Virus record (IMG/VR): IMGVR_UViG_3300027747_004445 | Location: 1-28,741 of that record | Origin: a virus | DNA length: 28,741 nucleotides | Direction: 5' to 3' (one strand) | In this document: piece by piece, positions 7,162-14,200 of the stretch | Layout of the letters: each line of letters begins with the position of its first letter | Numbering within the stretch: the stretch's first letter is position 1 | Notes under the pieces: model-generated | The model's input: only the letters and a program-made list of their open reading frames with translations | Databases searched by the model: none | Told to the model about the DNA's origin: nothing | Made by a program: the position numbers and the translations under genes

Positions 7162-7195
7162 TATTTAAGTTTAAAGTAAAACTATGAACAATCAA
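7162..7195 (-). promoter_or_regulatory. Candidate promoter for the primase gene (weak -10)
   Basis: TTGATT (7190-7195) starts 34 bp before the GTG of gene 61, the same position as at gp32 and 17889. The -10 region (AAACTTAAATA) is A/T-rich but a poor TATAAT match, so the call is weaker than the others. Confidence 0.35.
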
Positions 7196-7372
7196 TTACT
7201 TTTTTATATCTTCCACGCTAATTATACCTTTACGAATAAAGGTACCGCTAGCCGGGTCAATCCAATGCGCTTCTTTGTAAAGCTTGCCTTCGTAAACCCG
7301 CTCTACAATTTTAGGTTCGACTGGTTGACCGCTAATAGGGCTAGTAATTTTTATTGGTCTGACAAAGTCCAT
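7196..7372 (-). CDS. Small unknown protein (58 aa) between primase and the clamp operon
   Basis: Complete 58-residue frame from ATG 7372 to TAA 7196. It starts MDFVRPIKITSPISGQPVEP, continues through KIVERVYEGKLYKEAHWIDP and ends ASGTFIRKGIISVEDIKK. It fills the gap between the 7387 and primase genes exactly and has a balanced, ordered composition, unlike the overlapping plus-strand frame. The form 'PISG-x-P ... W-x-x-P-x-SG-x-F' suggests a small beta-rich fold; I believe similar short proteins occur in marine T4-like phages but cannot verify it. A TATAAATA box ends 4 bp before the ATG, matching the spacing at terminase, so it may be made late. Function unknown. Confidence 0.7.
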   Translation of the reverse strand: MDFVRPIKITSPISGQPVEPKIVERVYEGKLYKEAHWIDPASGTFIRKGIISVEDIKK

Positions 7373-7376
7373 ACTA

Positions 7377-7384
7377 TATTTATA
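7377..7384 (-). promoter_or_regulatory. Late-type promoter box before the 58-aa gene
   Basis: TATAAATA on the minus strand with 4 bp to the ATG at 7372, the same gap as for the terminase and tail tube boxes. A TTGATA at 7398-7403 is also present but is only 31 bp from the start. If the late reading is right, late transcription would also read into the primase gene. Confidence 0.5.
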
Positions 7385-7386
7385 TG

Positions 7387-7686
7387 CTATTTCTGCTTAT
7401 CAACAGACTTATTATACTGCTGACAGCATAATCTGTATATAGGCTTTGGTAATTTTTCAATAAAAACAATAATCTTATTCTTAAGACCTGTATTAAAAGA
7501 CTCCGAGGTAACGTTTCTTTTATTCATTTTTGGTAAGCTCAAAAAAGAGAATTCCCCGTTATCTAGAGTTTTTATATAGACAAAAAACTCTCCAATAAAT
7601 TGACCTTTTTCAACAGCATAAATTCCGCGGTTAGTAGGTAAATTTTTATTAAAGTAAAGATGCAAATTTTTTAATATCTCTTTCAA
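7387..7686 (-). CDS. Unknown protein overlapping the epimerase gene
   Basis: 99 residues, not recognised. It contains RGIYAVEKGQFIGEFFVYI, FSFLSLPKMNKRNV and KIIVFIEKLPKPIYRLCCQQY, which predicts a compact alpha/beta fold. The frame as drawn opens with TTG at 7686, 38 bp inside the epimerase gene; an in-frame TTG at 7665 would reduce the overlap to 17 bp. There is no in-frame ATG before residue 65, so a non-ATG start is required. Its place in the clamp-to-primase operon suggests early or middle expression. Function unknown. Confidence 0.6.
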   Translation of the reverse strand: MKEILKNLHLYFNKNLPTNRGIYAVEKGQFIGEFFVYIKTLDNGEFSFLSLPKMNKRNVTSESFNTGLKNKIIVFIEKLPKPIYRLCCQQYNKSVDKQK

Positions 7687-8512
7687 GGGACTCTAGTACA
7701 TCAGGTAGCTGAAGATTGACTGATTTAATTTTGTCTGTACTTAAAATACAATTACTTCTTTTTGCGACAGTATTAAGATTTTCCAAATTAATAAAATTCC
7801 ATTTTTCGTTAATAACATTATGTTTTTTAAATATATCAATAATATCTTTAGCCTCCATACACCCTTCGTTAACAACGTTTATAGGCCCGGGAACAATTGT
7901 ATTCCTAAGTATTATAAATTTTAATAGAAAATTATAAAGATCTTCCGTGCTAGTTAAACTATTCGGAGAGCTTATCAAGCTATTATATTTGTAGAGTTTA
8001 TATAAATAATTTTTCTTATCCAATGAACCTTCAAACGGCATGCGAATTCTAATGCTGTAAACAAGACAATTCTTAAAAATAGTCTCTGAAGCATGCTTTG
8101 TCTTACTATAAAAACTACTTTCATTATTAAACAATCCAAAATTAGGCTCATCTAATTCCGAAAAATGTTTCTCGTATCCGGTATAGATGCACCCACTATT
8201 AATTTGAAATACTGGTAATTCGAACATATTAGAACTTAAAACAATATTCCTAGGAACAATAACGTTTCTAAACCAACAATCTGATTTATTACTTTCGCAC
8301 CCGTCAACATTAGGCAAGCCTGTGTAACCAGAGCAATTAATTACAACTTCATAATTAGAGTATCTATCTTTTAAAAATTGCTGTAATAAAACAGGATCAG
8401 AATAATTTAACTCTGCATGGCTATACGCTTCTACCGAAACATTTTTTGTGAGTAAAAACTTTTCTAATCCCCTACCGATAAATCCTTTGCCAAAGATTAA
8501 AACCGTTTTCAC
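7649..8512 (-). CDS. Nucleotide-sugar 3,5-epimerase/4-reductase-like protein (NRS/ER-RmlD type)
   Basis: 287 residues, an extended short-chain dehydrogenase. The NAD(P)-binding loop is GKGFIG (8-13). The catalytic pair is Y135-x3-K139 in SSFYSKTKHASE. The segment SGYTGLPNVDGCES (61-74), the phrase RIRMPFEG, and NSLTSTEDLYNFLLKF followed by GPINVVNEG match in order the plant and giant-virus NRS/ER proteins that turn UDP-4-keto-6-deoxyglucose into UDP-rhamnose. RmlD (dTDP-rhamnose reductase) is the nearest alternative. No 4,6-dehydratase is seen here, so the substrate would come from the host or from another phage locus. It starts with GTG, overlapping the previous stop by 4 bp. Two glycosyltransferases at 13510 and 21055 could use the product, but the link is inference. 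Confidence 0.8.
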   Translation of the reverse strand: MKTVLIFGKGFIGRGLEKFLLTKNVSVEAYSHAELNYSDPVLLQQFLKDRYSNYEVVINCSGYTGLPNVDGCESNKSDCWFRNVIVPRNIVLSSNMFELPVFQINSGCIYTGYEKHFSELDEPNFGLFNNESSFYSKTKHASETIFKNCLVYSIRIRMPFEGSLDKKNYLYKLYKYNSLISSPNSLTSTEDLYNFLLKFIILRNTIVPGPINVVNEGCMEAKDIIDIFKKHNVINEKWNFINLENLNTVAKRSNCILSTDKIKSVNLQLPDVLESLERDIKKFASLL

Positions 8513-8805
8513 TTGTCGTTATTTTGAATTGAATGGATAATAAATTTATTAATTGCAGCACTTAGAGCATCAGCATCCATTTGATTAGTTGCATGTATCA
8601 GGTTAACAGGCTCACCAGAAACATCATAACCAATTACTATAAATGCACTCAAATATTCTGTAATGAGAGAAACAAGATTTTGAACATTTTTAGCTTTTTC
8701 CGAACCAATAGTCGATTTACGTAGCAAAAAGTCCTGAAGACTAGATTTTAGCAGATCTTCTATTTGCTTTTTTTCAACATTAGCTATTTTAGGTTTTTTG
8801 TCCAT
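8509..8805 (-). CDS. Unknown small protein of the clamp operon
   Basis: 98 residues from ATG 8805. The frame could open upstream at 8862, but that would overlap the preceding gene by 38 bp, and the extra residues are lysine-rich with no clear fold. The 8805 start falls 20 bp after the previous stop, so I chose it. The protein starts MDKKPKIANVEKKQIED, is helical (LLKSSLQDFLLRK; KAKNVQNLVSLITEYLSAFIVIGYD) and ends with a helix (ADALSAAINKFIIHSIQ). No catalytic motif or membrane segment is convincing. Function unknown. Confidence 0.65.
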   Translation of the reverse strand: MDKKPKIANVEKKQIEDLLKSSLQDFLLRKSTIGSEKAKNVQNLVSLITEYLSAFIVIGYDVSGEPVNLIHATNQMDADALSAAINKFIIHSIQNNDK

Positions 8806-8824
8806 ATTATCGTCTTTATTTTTA

Positions 8825-9187
8825 TCAGGTTTTTTCACTAGAATATTTAGGTCTTTGCACATAATACGGGCTGTTGTGAGGATTATTGTTAATACCGCGA
8901 TCTAACAAATAGGTGATAATTACTTCTATACTATCGGTTTTAATGCTATAGTTTTTATTAAATCTAATACCGCCATCATTTAGTTCAAACATTAAATCAC
9001 CGTTAAAATCTTTATTTGAAAAACAGGTGATAAAAACAGAAGCCAACCCAGGGTCAACTAGAACTGTCCATCTCCTAGGATCGTGCTTTCCATATCTATC
9101 AAATATTCTTAAAACAATAAAACCGTTGTCACGTAGCCTCTTCATAAAATAGCTAGGCGTTCTAATTTTATTATTAGGCGTTTTCAT
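8825..9187 (-). CDS. Unknown protein directly downstream of the sliding clamp
   Basis: 120 residues, not recognised. Alpha/beta composition: RTPSYFMKRLRDNGFIVLRIFD, then WTVLVDPGLASVFITCF, DLMFELNDGGIRF and a helix IEVIITYLLDRGI. Its ATG overlaps the clamp stop (ATGA), so the two are translationally coupled. In T4 the clamp is followed by clamp-loader genes 44 and 62 and then regA. This protein has no Walker motifs and does not resemble gp62 or RegA as I remember them. It is probably a replication accessory protein by position only. Confidence 0.65.
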   Translation of the reverse strand: MKTPNNKIRTPSYFMKRLRDNGFIVLRIFDRYGKHDPRRWTVLVDPGLASVFITCFSNKDFNGDLMFELNDGGIRFNKNYSIKTDSIEVIITYLLDRGINNNPHNSPYYVQRPKYSSEKT

Positions 9188-9912
9188 TTTACCAGTGAAG
9201 AGGCAATATATCTTGTTTTTATTGTCTCGTCATTTAATTGAAAAACAATAACACCAAGCTTGGGATTAATCTTACATTCTAACTGCTTGACCCTCACACT
9301 ACTAATTATTCTGATTAATTCAAAGTTCAAGCATATATCTGTTAATTCTACGCCAGTGTATTCAGCTAATGGTATAGAAAAACTATCTATATTGTGTCTT
9401 GCTCTATCAGTCAGATCACCGTAAATCTTATTATCTTTAGAATACAGATAAAGCTTGTTACTTTCAGTTGCAAAGGTACTACCTCTCAATAATTCTATTA
9501 AAGTTTTATATTGAACAACAAAAGAGATAGGAAATTCTAAACAATCTATTTTATCAATATTAAGCTTAGGTTGTGTTATAATTCCGTTTTCTAGTAAATG
9601 ATATTTAAAATTAACTTCTGGCCCGGAATAGTTAATATTGTTTTTATCAACATTAAAAGTAAATGTATCCCCGCTGATACATTCAAAAGCTTTTATAACT
9701 TTCTTTACATCAGCAATGTTCAAACATAATGTATTATCAATATCAAGATTAAGCTTATATTGCGCATTAAGAATGATAGACGAGTCAGCTGTACAAACGG
9801 TACAGTTAAGACCTGAATCCTTTATGCATACAACACAACTATCATTTATTTTCGATAATGGTGACAAAAACCCACTTAAAAACAATTTTTTATTGGGTAT
9901 GAATACATTCAC
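9184..9912 (-). CDS. 45: Sliding clamp (DNA polymerase processivity factor, gp45)
   Basis: 242 residues (T4 gp45 is 228). It forms a trimeric ring that tethers gp43 polymerase and, in T4, also activates late promoters with gp55. The sequence alternates short strands and helices as in PCNA-fold clamps: SGFLSPLSKINDSCVV, then LNIADVKKVIKAFECISGDTFTF, KYHLLENG, and the second domain FVVQYKTLIELLRGSTFATESNKLYLYSKDNKIYGDLTD. The GDLTD-type turn and the late strand GVIVFQLNDETIKTRYIAS fit gp45. The start is GTG at 9912, without Shine-Dalgarno; a TTGCAA/TATAAT promoter sits directly upstream. It heads the operon down to primase. The clamp-loader genes 44 and 62 are not in this window. Confidence 0.85.
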   Translation of the reverse strand: MNVFIPNKKLFLSGFLSPLSKINDSCVVCIKDSGLNCTVCTADSSIILNAQYKLNLDIDNTLCLNIADVKKVIKAFECISGDTFTFNVDKNNINYSGPEVNFKYHLLENGIITQPKLNIDKIDCLEFPISFVVQYKTLIELLRGSTFATESNKLYLYSKDNKIYGDLTDRARHNIDSFSIPLAEYTGVELTDICLNFELIRIISSVRVKQLECKINPKLGVIVFQLNDETIKTRYIASSLVK

Positions 9913-9918
9913 AATATG

Positions 9919-9945
9919 ATTATATTAGCTAACAATAGATTGCAA
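9919..9945 (-). promoter_or_regulatory. Sigma70-like promoter for the clamp operon
   Basis: TTGCAA (9940-9945), 15-bp spacer, perfect TATAAT (9919-9924), then 6 bp to the GTG at 9912. The first T of the -35 is 33 bp from the start codon. It occupies the 35-bp gap before the 9948-10361 gene. Confidence 0.55.
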
Positions 9946-9947
9946 TA

Positions 9948-10361
9948 TTAATTTTTTTTAATTAAACTAATAACTGAATCTAATTTGTCTAAAATTCTAT
10001 CTAACTTGTCAATAACATCATCTGGTGTAATTTTTTTATTAAAATCAAATACTAGTTGATTTGGATCCTCTTGAATAGTCTCTACTTGTTGTGTAGTGTT
10101 GACTGCGGCAACTTGAATAGGAACAGGGGTTAACGGAGGTGGTTGTTGGATATTTAAACCGGCTGCAACTGTTGTTGACTGCGGACCTGGCTGTGTAAAA
10201 ACATTTTTTAAATCTGTTTTTAACGCAGATATATTACGAGAAGAACCAACAACAGCTCTATCGATATCTCTTAATTCAGATAATGTTGCACCGAGCAAAT
10301 TAAGAACCACTTCCCTGGCATGCGGATCAGCATTAGGGTCAAGATTAATAATATCAGACAT
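9948..10361 (-). CDS. Unknown protein with proline/glutamine linker and C-terminal coiled coil, downstream of gp32
   Basis: 137 residues, not recognised. The N-terminal helix region is DPHAREVVLNLLGATLSELRDIDRAVV. A flexible middle follows, rich in P, Q, T and V (about 55-100: QPPPLTPVPIQV). The C-terminus (DDVIDKLDRILDKLDSVISLIKKN) has strict heptad spacing and should form a coiled coil. The ATG overlaps the gp32 stop by one base (TAATG), so it is coupled to gp32. The two-ended layout suggests an oligomeric adaptor, but no homologue is known to me. Confidence 0.65.
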   Translation of the reverse strand: MSDIINLDPNADPHAREVVLNLLGATLSELRDIDRAVVGSSRNISALKTDLKNVFTQPGPQSTTVAAGLNIQQPPPLTPVPIQVAAVNTTQQVETIQEDPNQLVFDFNKKITPDDVIDKLDRILDKLDSVISLIKKN

Positions 10362-11200
10362 TATTTTGTATCTTCAATATCCGCCAAAAGCTGCTTGACT
10401 GTATCATCTTCCAGCAAATCTTCTGCTGAAGCTGTCGGGGCATTCTTATTACTCTTGGTAGGTGCAGCAGCAGTTGACTCAGACTGTTCGGATGAACTAC
10501 AGAAATAATGCTCATCGAGCATAATCTTGAGGTCATCACAGCTCTTAACAGGGAAAACAGTGTCCAGGTCAATAATTCCTTTGTAGATACTATCAAATTT
10601 AGACTTATCGAGTCCTTCAATAGCTTTAGCAGGTGTAAACTTGCTGCTAACATATGTGGGATAATCCCCCTGCTGCTCAACCTTGATCTTAAGATTACAT
10701 CCTTTTTCAGAAAGGTCAAATATCTTAAGACCAAAATCTTCTGCACCTTCTCCTTCAATCGCATCCATAATAATCTTATGAAGCTGCTTACCGTAACGAA
10801 CAATCATATTTTTGCCATTATTATCGGGATTAACTGGATCGTTGATAATATAAGCATTTACCAACCATTTTTCGGAGCGAATAATAGCTCTTGCTTTGTT
10901 TTTTTCCTCTTCGGTGCCAGTTTTTAATACTTTGTAGCGATATTCTGCAATAGGATCACGGCCACCAAAACTAGAGGGACTAATAGCAGAAACATATTGG
11001 CCAGTGCAGAAGCTGGTCCATCCAAAAGTATAATAATGGAAAAATGTTTTTTCAGGATTAGTAGCGTTCGGTAACAATCGGACTGTATATGTATTGCCTA
11101 CCTCACACTTTAAAATATCCTTATTACGGGAAGGTTGGGTGTTATTTTTTACTAAAGCACTTTTAATGCTTTCAAACATTGATTTGGTAATTACGCTCAT
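10361..11200 (-). CDS. 32: Single-stranded DNA-binding protein, T4 gp32-like
   Basis: 279 residues (T4 gp32 is 301). It coats single-stranded DNA during replication and recombination. Recognisable pieces are FFHYYTFGWTSFCTGQYVS (53-71), RDPIAEYRY (81-89), then KARAIIRSEKWLVNAYIINDP and NGKNMIVRYGKQLHKII, which correspond to T4 YWANILVVKDP and GKVFKYRFGKKI. The C-terminal tail is Ser/Ala-rich and then acidic (DLLEDDTVKQLLADIEDTK), as expected for the protein-interaction tail. T4 gp32 binds zinc with one His and three Cys including a CxxC. Here only H55 and C65 remain and the CxxC region reads SPSSFGGRDPI, so zinc binding is probably lost. It starts at ATG 11200 with its own promoter and no Shine-Dalgarno. 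Confidence 0.88.
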   Translation of the reverse strand: MSVITKSMFESIKSALVKNNTQPSRNKDILKCEVGNTYTVRLLPNATNPEKTFFHYYTFGWTSFCTGQYVSAISPSSFGGRDPIAEYRYKVLKTGTEEEKNKARAIIRSEKWLVNAYIINDPVNPDNNGKNMIVRYGKQLHKIIMDAIEGEGAEDFGLKIFDLSEKGCNLKIKVEQQGDYPTYVSSKFTPAKAIEGLDKSKFDSIYKGIIDLDTVFPVKSCDDLKIMLDEHYFCSSSEQSESTAAAPTKSNKNAPTASAEDLLEDDTVKQLLADIEDTK

Positions 11201-11201
11201 G

Positions 11202-11234
11202 TATATATAATAATGTATTCGAAAAAAGAATCAA
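11202..11234 (-). promoter_or_regulatory. Sigma70-like promoter for gp32
   Basis: TTGATT (11229-11234) begins 34 bp before the ATG. A 17-bp spacer is followed by ATTATATATA and one C before the start codon. The 13 bases ATTATTATATATA are identical to those before gp43, at the same distance from the ATG. Confidence 0.65.
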
Positions 11235-11243
11235 CTATTTTTT

Positions 11244-11876
11244 TTATTTTTCCGATATTTTCTTTAATCCTACTGTAGATAATTTTTTAGCATACTTACT
11301 TGTCAGAAACTTAGTCCTAAAAACATCTAAGTTATTGTAAAGATCTCCAAGAATAAAATGAAGTATATCAGAGTCAACAGTTCTTAACCATTTATCAAAA
11401 TTTTCAAAAGCAAACATGTTGTATATACTGACTCGATTTTCTTTTAAATGTGAAATAAAAGCAGGGTGAATACCTTCCCTATATTCTGGATACTGAAAAA
11501 TTTTTATATTTTTTTCTTTGCAGTATCGAAAAATATATTTTAAACCTTTAGTAATACTTTGTAAATGATAATTATCATCAGGTTCCAATAAAAGCTTCTT
11601 TTTTTGAGCTAAAGTATATATCTTTATTGCTTTGGGTGATGAGTAAAATGGTAGATCAAACCCACTTTCGCCTGGATATATTGTATATGGAGCAGAGAAA
11701 AAATCATTTATATCAACACTTTTGTTGCGAGAGAAAAAGTTTTTTAGTCTTAATACATGTTGATAGTGGGGCGTCTCCTCAAAACCATGCCATTGCTTTC
11801 TAAGTCTGTAGGGTAGACCAGCCTGTGACCTGGAAACCTTTAAAAAGAGATTATAAATTATTTTTTCTGAAATCAT
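11244..11876 (-). CDS. Unknown helical protein in the position of the T4 helicase loader gp59
   Basis: 210 residues, basic and mostly helical. It starts MISEKIIYNLFLKVSRSQAG and contains PYRLRKQWHGFEETPHY, then VLRLKNFFSR, DINDFFSAPYTIY, and FYSSPKAIKIYTLAQKKK. In T4 the gene just upstream of 32 is 59, a 217-residue helical loader of gp41. Size and position agree, and both have an aromatic-rich N-terminal helix pair, but I see no clear motif match. The call is therefore a positional hypothesis. The ATG overlaps the stop of the 11873 gene by 4 bp; an AGAG 5 bp upstream is a weak Shine-Dalgarno. Confidence 0.6.
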   Translation of the reverse strand: MISEKIIYNLFLKVSRSQAGLPYRLRKQWHGFEETPHYQHVLRLKNFFSRNKSVDINDFFSAPYTIYPGESGFDLPFYSSPKAIKIYTLAQKKKLLLEPDDNYHLQSITKGLKYIFRYCKEKNIKIFQYPEYREGIHPAFISHLKENRVSIYNMFAFENFDKWLRTVDSDILHFILGDLYNNLDVFRTKFLTSKYAKKLSTVGLKKISEK

Positions 11877-12139
11877 TTTGCTCTATGAGTGTTTAGATAC
11901 TTCATTATATATTTGCTTTTACATAATGAAGGATCAAACTCAAGGAACATTTTAACTGCAAGAACATCGCTTTCAACATCTAATAGTGACTTAAATAAAC
12001 TTTTTAAATTTTTGTTCTGTAAAAATAATAATAAAATATTTGCAAGGTTATATTTCTTATTAAACGCAATACAGACAAAACTACAATAAGATCTAAATAA
12101 GTGATCTGTTTCTTCTTGATGTATATTGTTGAAATTCAT
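11873..12139 (-). CDS. Unknown small helical protein upstream of the gp59-position gene
   Basis: 88 residues, not recognised. Helices are likely at SYCSFVCIAFNKKYNLANILLLFL and LKSLFKSLLDVESDVLAVKMFLEF; the hydrophobic stretches include charged residues, so it is not clearly a membrane protein. In T4 the small gene 33 (late coactivator, 112 aa) lies just upstream of 59. This gene is in the same slot but lacks the clamp-binding C-terminus expected of gp33: it ends NTHRAK. It starts 42 bp after the gp41 stop with no clear promoter, so it is probably co-transcribed with gp41. Confidence 0.6.
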   Translation of the reverse strand: MNFNNIHQEETDHLFRSYCSFVCIAFNKKYNLANILLLFLQNKNLKSLFKSLLDVESDVLAVKMFLEFDPSLCKSKYIMKYLNTHRAK

Positions 12140-12181
12140 ACAATCTAAAACTATATGAATTTATTTGTGGTGGGGTGAAAA

Positions 12182-13519
12182 TCACGTAGAACTTAAATTA
12201 GCGAGCGATTTAGTAAATTCTCTAGCCTCTTCGCTTTCGTTAATAGTATCGTCTTCTGTAATCTGTAATGTATTATAATCGATTTTTAATGCAATACTGC
12301 CAAAATTAGGCCCAAATCGGTTCTTTGTCATACCTATATTAATAATACCAAGTTCTTTATCTTCATCTTTTTGCCAAATAGATATAATTGCATCTGAAGT
12401 GGTTGCAAGACCTATACTCTCAGATATTGTTTCTAAACCGGGGTTATCAACATTATAACCAGACCTGTTCAGCTGTGTAGCTGAAATAATTGGACAGTTT
12501 AGCTCGTAACTCAAAGCCCGTACTTGTTGTGCCGCATATAAAACTCTTTCATAGCTGTTATTACCGAGTGGGCTGTGTAAAAGATTTAAATAATCCAACA
12601 CAATAGCATCCGGTTTAATATTTTTTTGAATAAGCTTCTTAACAAAAGCCTTTAATTGATGTGGTGTTAGTGTGGAGGGCGGGAACTCTTTAATAATAAT
12701 CTTAGAGCTTTTGCCAGAAGCTATCTGTGTAATTAATTGCTTTAAATTGTCCGATTCCGATTTTAAATGGCTAAGAGGTATACTGGTTATAGAAGATGAT
12801 AGTCTTCTCGCGTACATCATTTCGCTCATTTCAAGAGAAACTAGTAATACTGTCTTTCCATCCAGGGCAATATTTGTAGCAATATTTCCTAGAACAATAC
12901 TTTTCCCTACATTCGTTTCACCTGCAAATACATAAAGAGCTCTACCGTTTTCTAGAAAACCTCCGCCAAGTTTACCGTCTAACCATTTCCAGCCAGATTT
13001 GATATGTGGTTCTTCGCTATGAAGATCTTTAATAAATAAATCTATATCATTAAATAATTCTATACCCATATGCTGAGATAGGTTAATCCCAACAGCTTTT
13101 TCTATCTTAGTAAGAAGGTCAGCTGTATTTAATTGTTTAGAATCTAATTTATCGGCCGCGTCTAACAATGCATGGTATACTGCTTTTTCTTTTAAAAACA
13201 ATTCTGTGTTATCTACCAATTCATTTTTTTCAAATTTTTTATCTAAATCTACAAACAAATTAACAACGTTCTTGAAGCTTGTCTTGAGCTCATCGTTAAT
13301 AAGATAGGCCTTAAGTTCGGTATGAGTGGGCGTTGTTCCTCTCTCTTGAAAAAATTTAATAATAATTGAAATGATATTTTTAATATCTTTATTTTTAAAA
13401 TACCTAACATCGAGCGAATCTATAATAGATGAAAGATAATCAGGGTTAATGAGCGAGTTGTATATCACTACATTTTCATAAAAATCTAAATCTAATTGTT
13501 TTTTTGTTTTTACTTCCAT
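12182..13519 (-). CDS. 41: Replicative DNA helicase, T4 gp41 (DnaB family)
   Basis: 445 residues (T4 gp41 is 475). It is a hexameric 5'-3' helicase of the lagging strand that works with primase gp61. The N-terminal helical domain (about 1-150) is followed by a RecA-type motor: Walker A GETNVGKS (200-207), the SLEMSEMMYARR segment (228-239), Walker B IVLDYLNLL (about 306-314), the SATQLNR motif and SDAIISIWQ. An arginine finger would lie in the NRFGPN region, where KNRFGPNFGSIAL fits the DnaB pattern. It overlaps the upstream glycosyltransferase gene by 10 bp and has no Shine-Dalgarno. The operon order is glycosyltransferase, gp41, two unknowns, then gp32 from its own promoter. Confidence 0.95.
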   Translation of the reverse strand: MEVKTKKQLDLDFYENVVIYNSLINPDYLSSIIDSLDVRYFKNKDIKNIISIIIKFFQERGTTPTHTELKAYLINDELKTSFKNVVNLFVDLDKKFEKNELVDNTELFLKEKAVYHALLDAADKLDSKQLNTADLLTKIEKAVGINLSQHMGIELFNDIDLFIKDLHSEEPHIKSGWKWLDGKLGGGFLENGRALYVFAGETNVGKSIVLGNIATNIALDGKTVLLVSLEMSEMMYARRLSSSITSIPLSHLKSESDNLKQLITQIASGKSSKIIIKEFPPSTLTPHQLKAFVKKLIQKNIKPDAIVLDYLNLLHSPLGNNSYERVLYAAQQVRALSYELNCPIISATQLNRSGYNVDNPGLETISESIGLATTSDAIISIWQKDEDKELGIINIGMTKNRFGPNFGSIALKIDYNTLQITEDDTINESEEAREFTKSLANLSST

Positions 13520-14160
13520 TTTAATTTAAAAAAGTTATTACTTTTTACCCATTCCTTATCCTCTAGGTCTCTTAACCCTGGACTCTGATGATATACTAGT
13601 ACAGGCCATACACCTAATTTAAGATTATGCTTTCTACAAGTCAAGCTAAAATCTATATCATAATGATGCCACATAAAACTTTCATCAAATCTGGCACCAG
13701 AATCTCTAACCTTTTTAGTATTGAACATTAAAAATACCCCGTCTAATACATCAACCGATGCAGGGGTAGGGCCAAAAGATGTAACAAACATATTATCAAT
13801 TTTATCTCCGTGAGCAGCTATACCTCTGTAGTTAGAACTGGGCATCATCCAATGCCATAAATTTTTCTCTATAATCGAAGGTACGCGCCCTCCTGCGACA
13901 CCAACAACATCAAAATTCATTAAAGCATCTTTAGCAGCAACTTCTAGATTCGCGAATCTTAAAGAAACATCATGATGACAGCAAATAACTACCTCATATT
14001 TGTCGTTCTTTGCATCTTCTATTATACTATTATAGAATTTACTAAGTCCTATGACTTTATTATTATATTGAATATTAAGGGTTAAATTACTATTTTTTGG
14101 CAATGTCTTCTCTAGTAAACAGTTTCCCTCTAACGGACTTACTGAAAAAACCCCTATCAT
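13510..14160 (-). CDS. GT-A type glycosyltransferase-like protein (StrF-like family)
   Basis: 216 residues. The fold is suggested by the N-terminal strand and helix (FYNSIIEDAKNDKYEVVICCHHDVSL), where HHDV at 62-65 takes the place of the metal-binding motif. VVGVAGGRVP follows, then a second conserved part: VDVLDGVFLMF (136-146), RFDESFMWHHYDIDFSLTCR (158-176) and a late His in YHQSPG (190-195). This order fits the StrF-like GT2 relatives that transfer a sugar from a nucleotide donor. The acceptor is unknown. It heads the gp41 operon under a good promoter, which is unusual for a glycosyltransferase and suggests early expression, as expected if it modifies DNA or a host molecule; that is inference. 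Confidence 0.7.
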   Translation of the reverse strand: MIGVFSVSPLEGNCLLEKTLPKNSNLTLNIQYNNKVIGLSKFYNSIIEDAKNDKYEVVICCHHDVSLRFANLEVAAKDALMNFDVVGVAGGRVPSIIEKNLWHWMMPSSNYRGIAAHGDKIDNMFVTSFGPTPASVDVLDGVFLMFNTKKVRDSGARFDESFMWHHYDIDFSLTCRKHNLKLGVWPVLVYHQSPGLRDLEDKEWVKSNNFFKLKWK

Positions 14161-14167
14161 ACATGAA

Positions 14168-14195
14168 ATTATAATGATTTCTTATAAATAATCAA
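14168..14195 (-). promoter_or_regulatory. Sigma70-like promoter for the glycosyltransferase-gp41 operon
   Basis: TTGATT (14190-14195), 16-bp spacer, perfect TATAAT (14168-14173), then 7 bp to the ATG at 14160. The first T of the -35 is 35 bp from the start codon. The spacer holds the opposing late-type box (14183-14190), so the two promoters cannot both be occupied. Confidence 0.65.
14183..14190 (+). promoter_or_regulatory. Late-type promoter for the 14201 gene
   Basis: Perfect TATAAATA with 10 bp to the ATG at 14201. It lies inside the divergent sigma70-like promoter of the minus-strand operon. Confidence 0.65.
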
Positions 14196-14200
14196 GTACT

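Noticed and set aside
7184-7423. Plus-strand 79-codon frame
   Set aside because: It lies opposite the 58-aa gene and the end of the 7387 gene; its composition is shadow-like and there is no promoter of either class.
10354-10803. 149-codon minus-strand frame inside gp32
   Set aside because: Out-of-frame shadow of gp32; the translation is Leu/Ser-rich without order.
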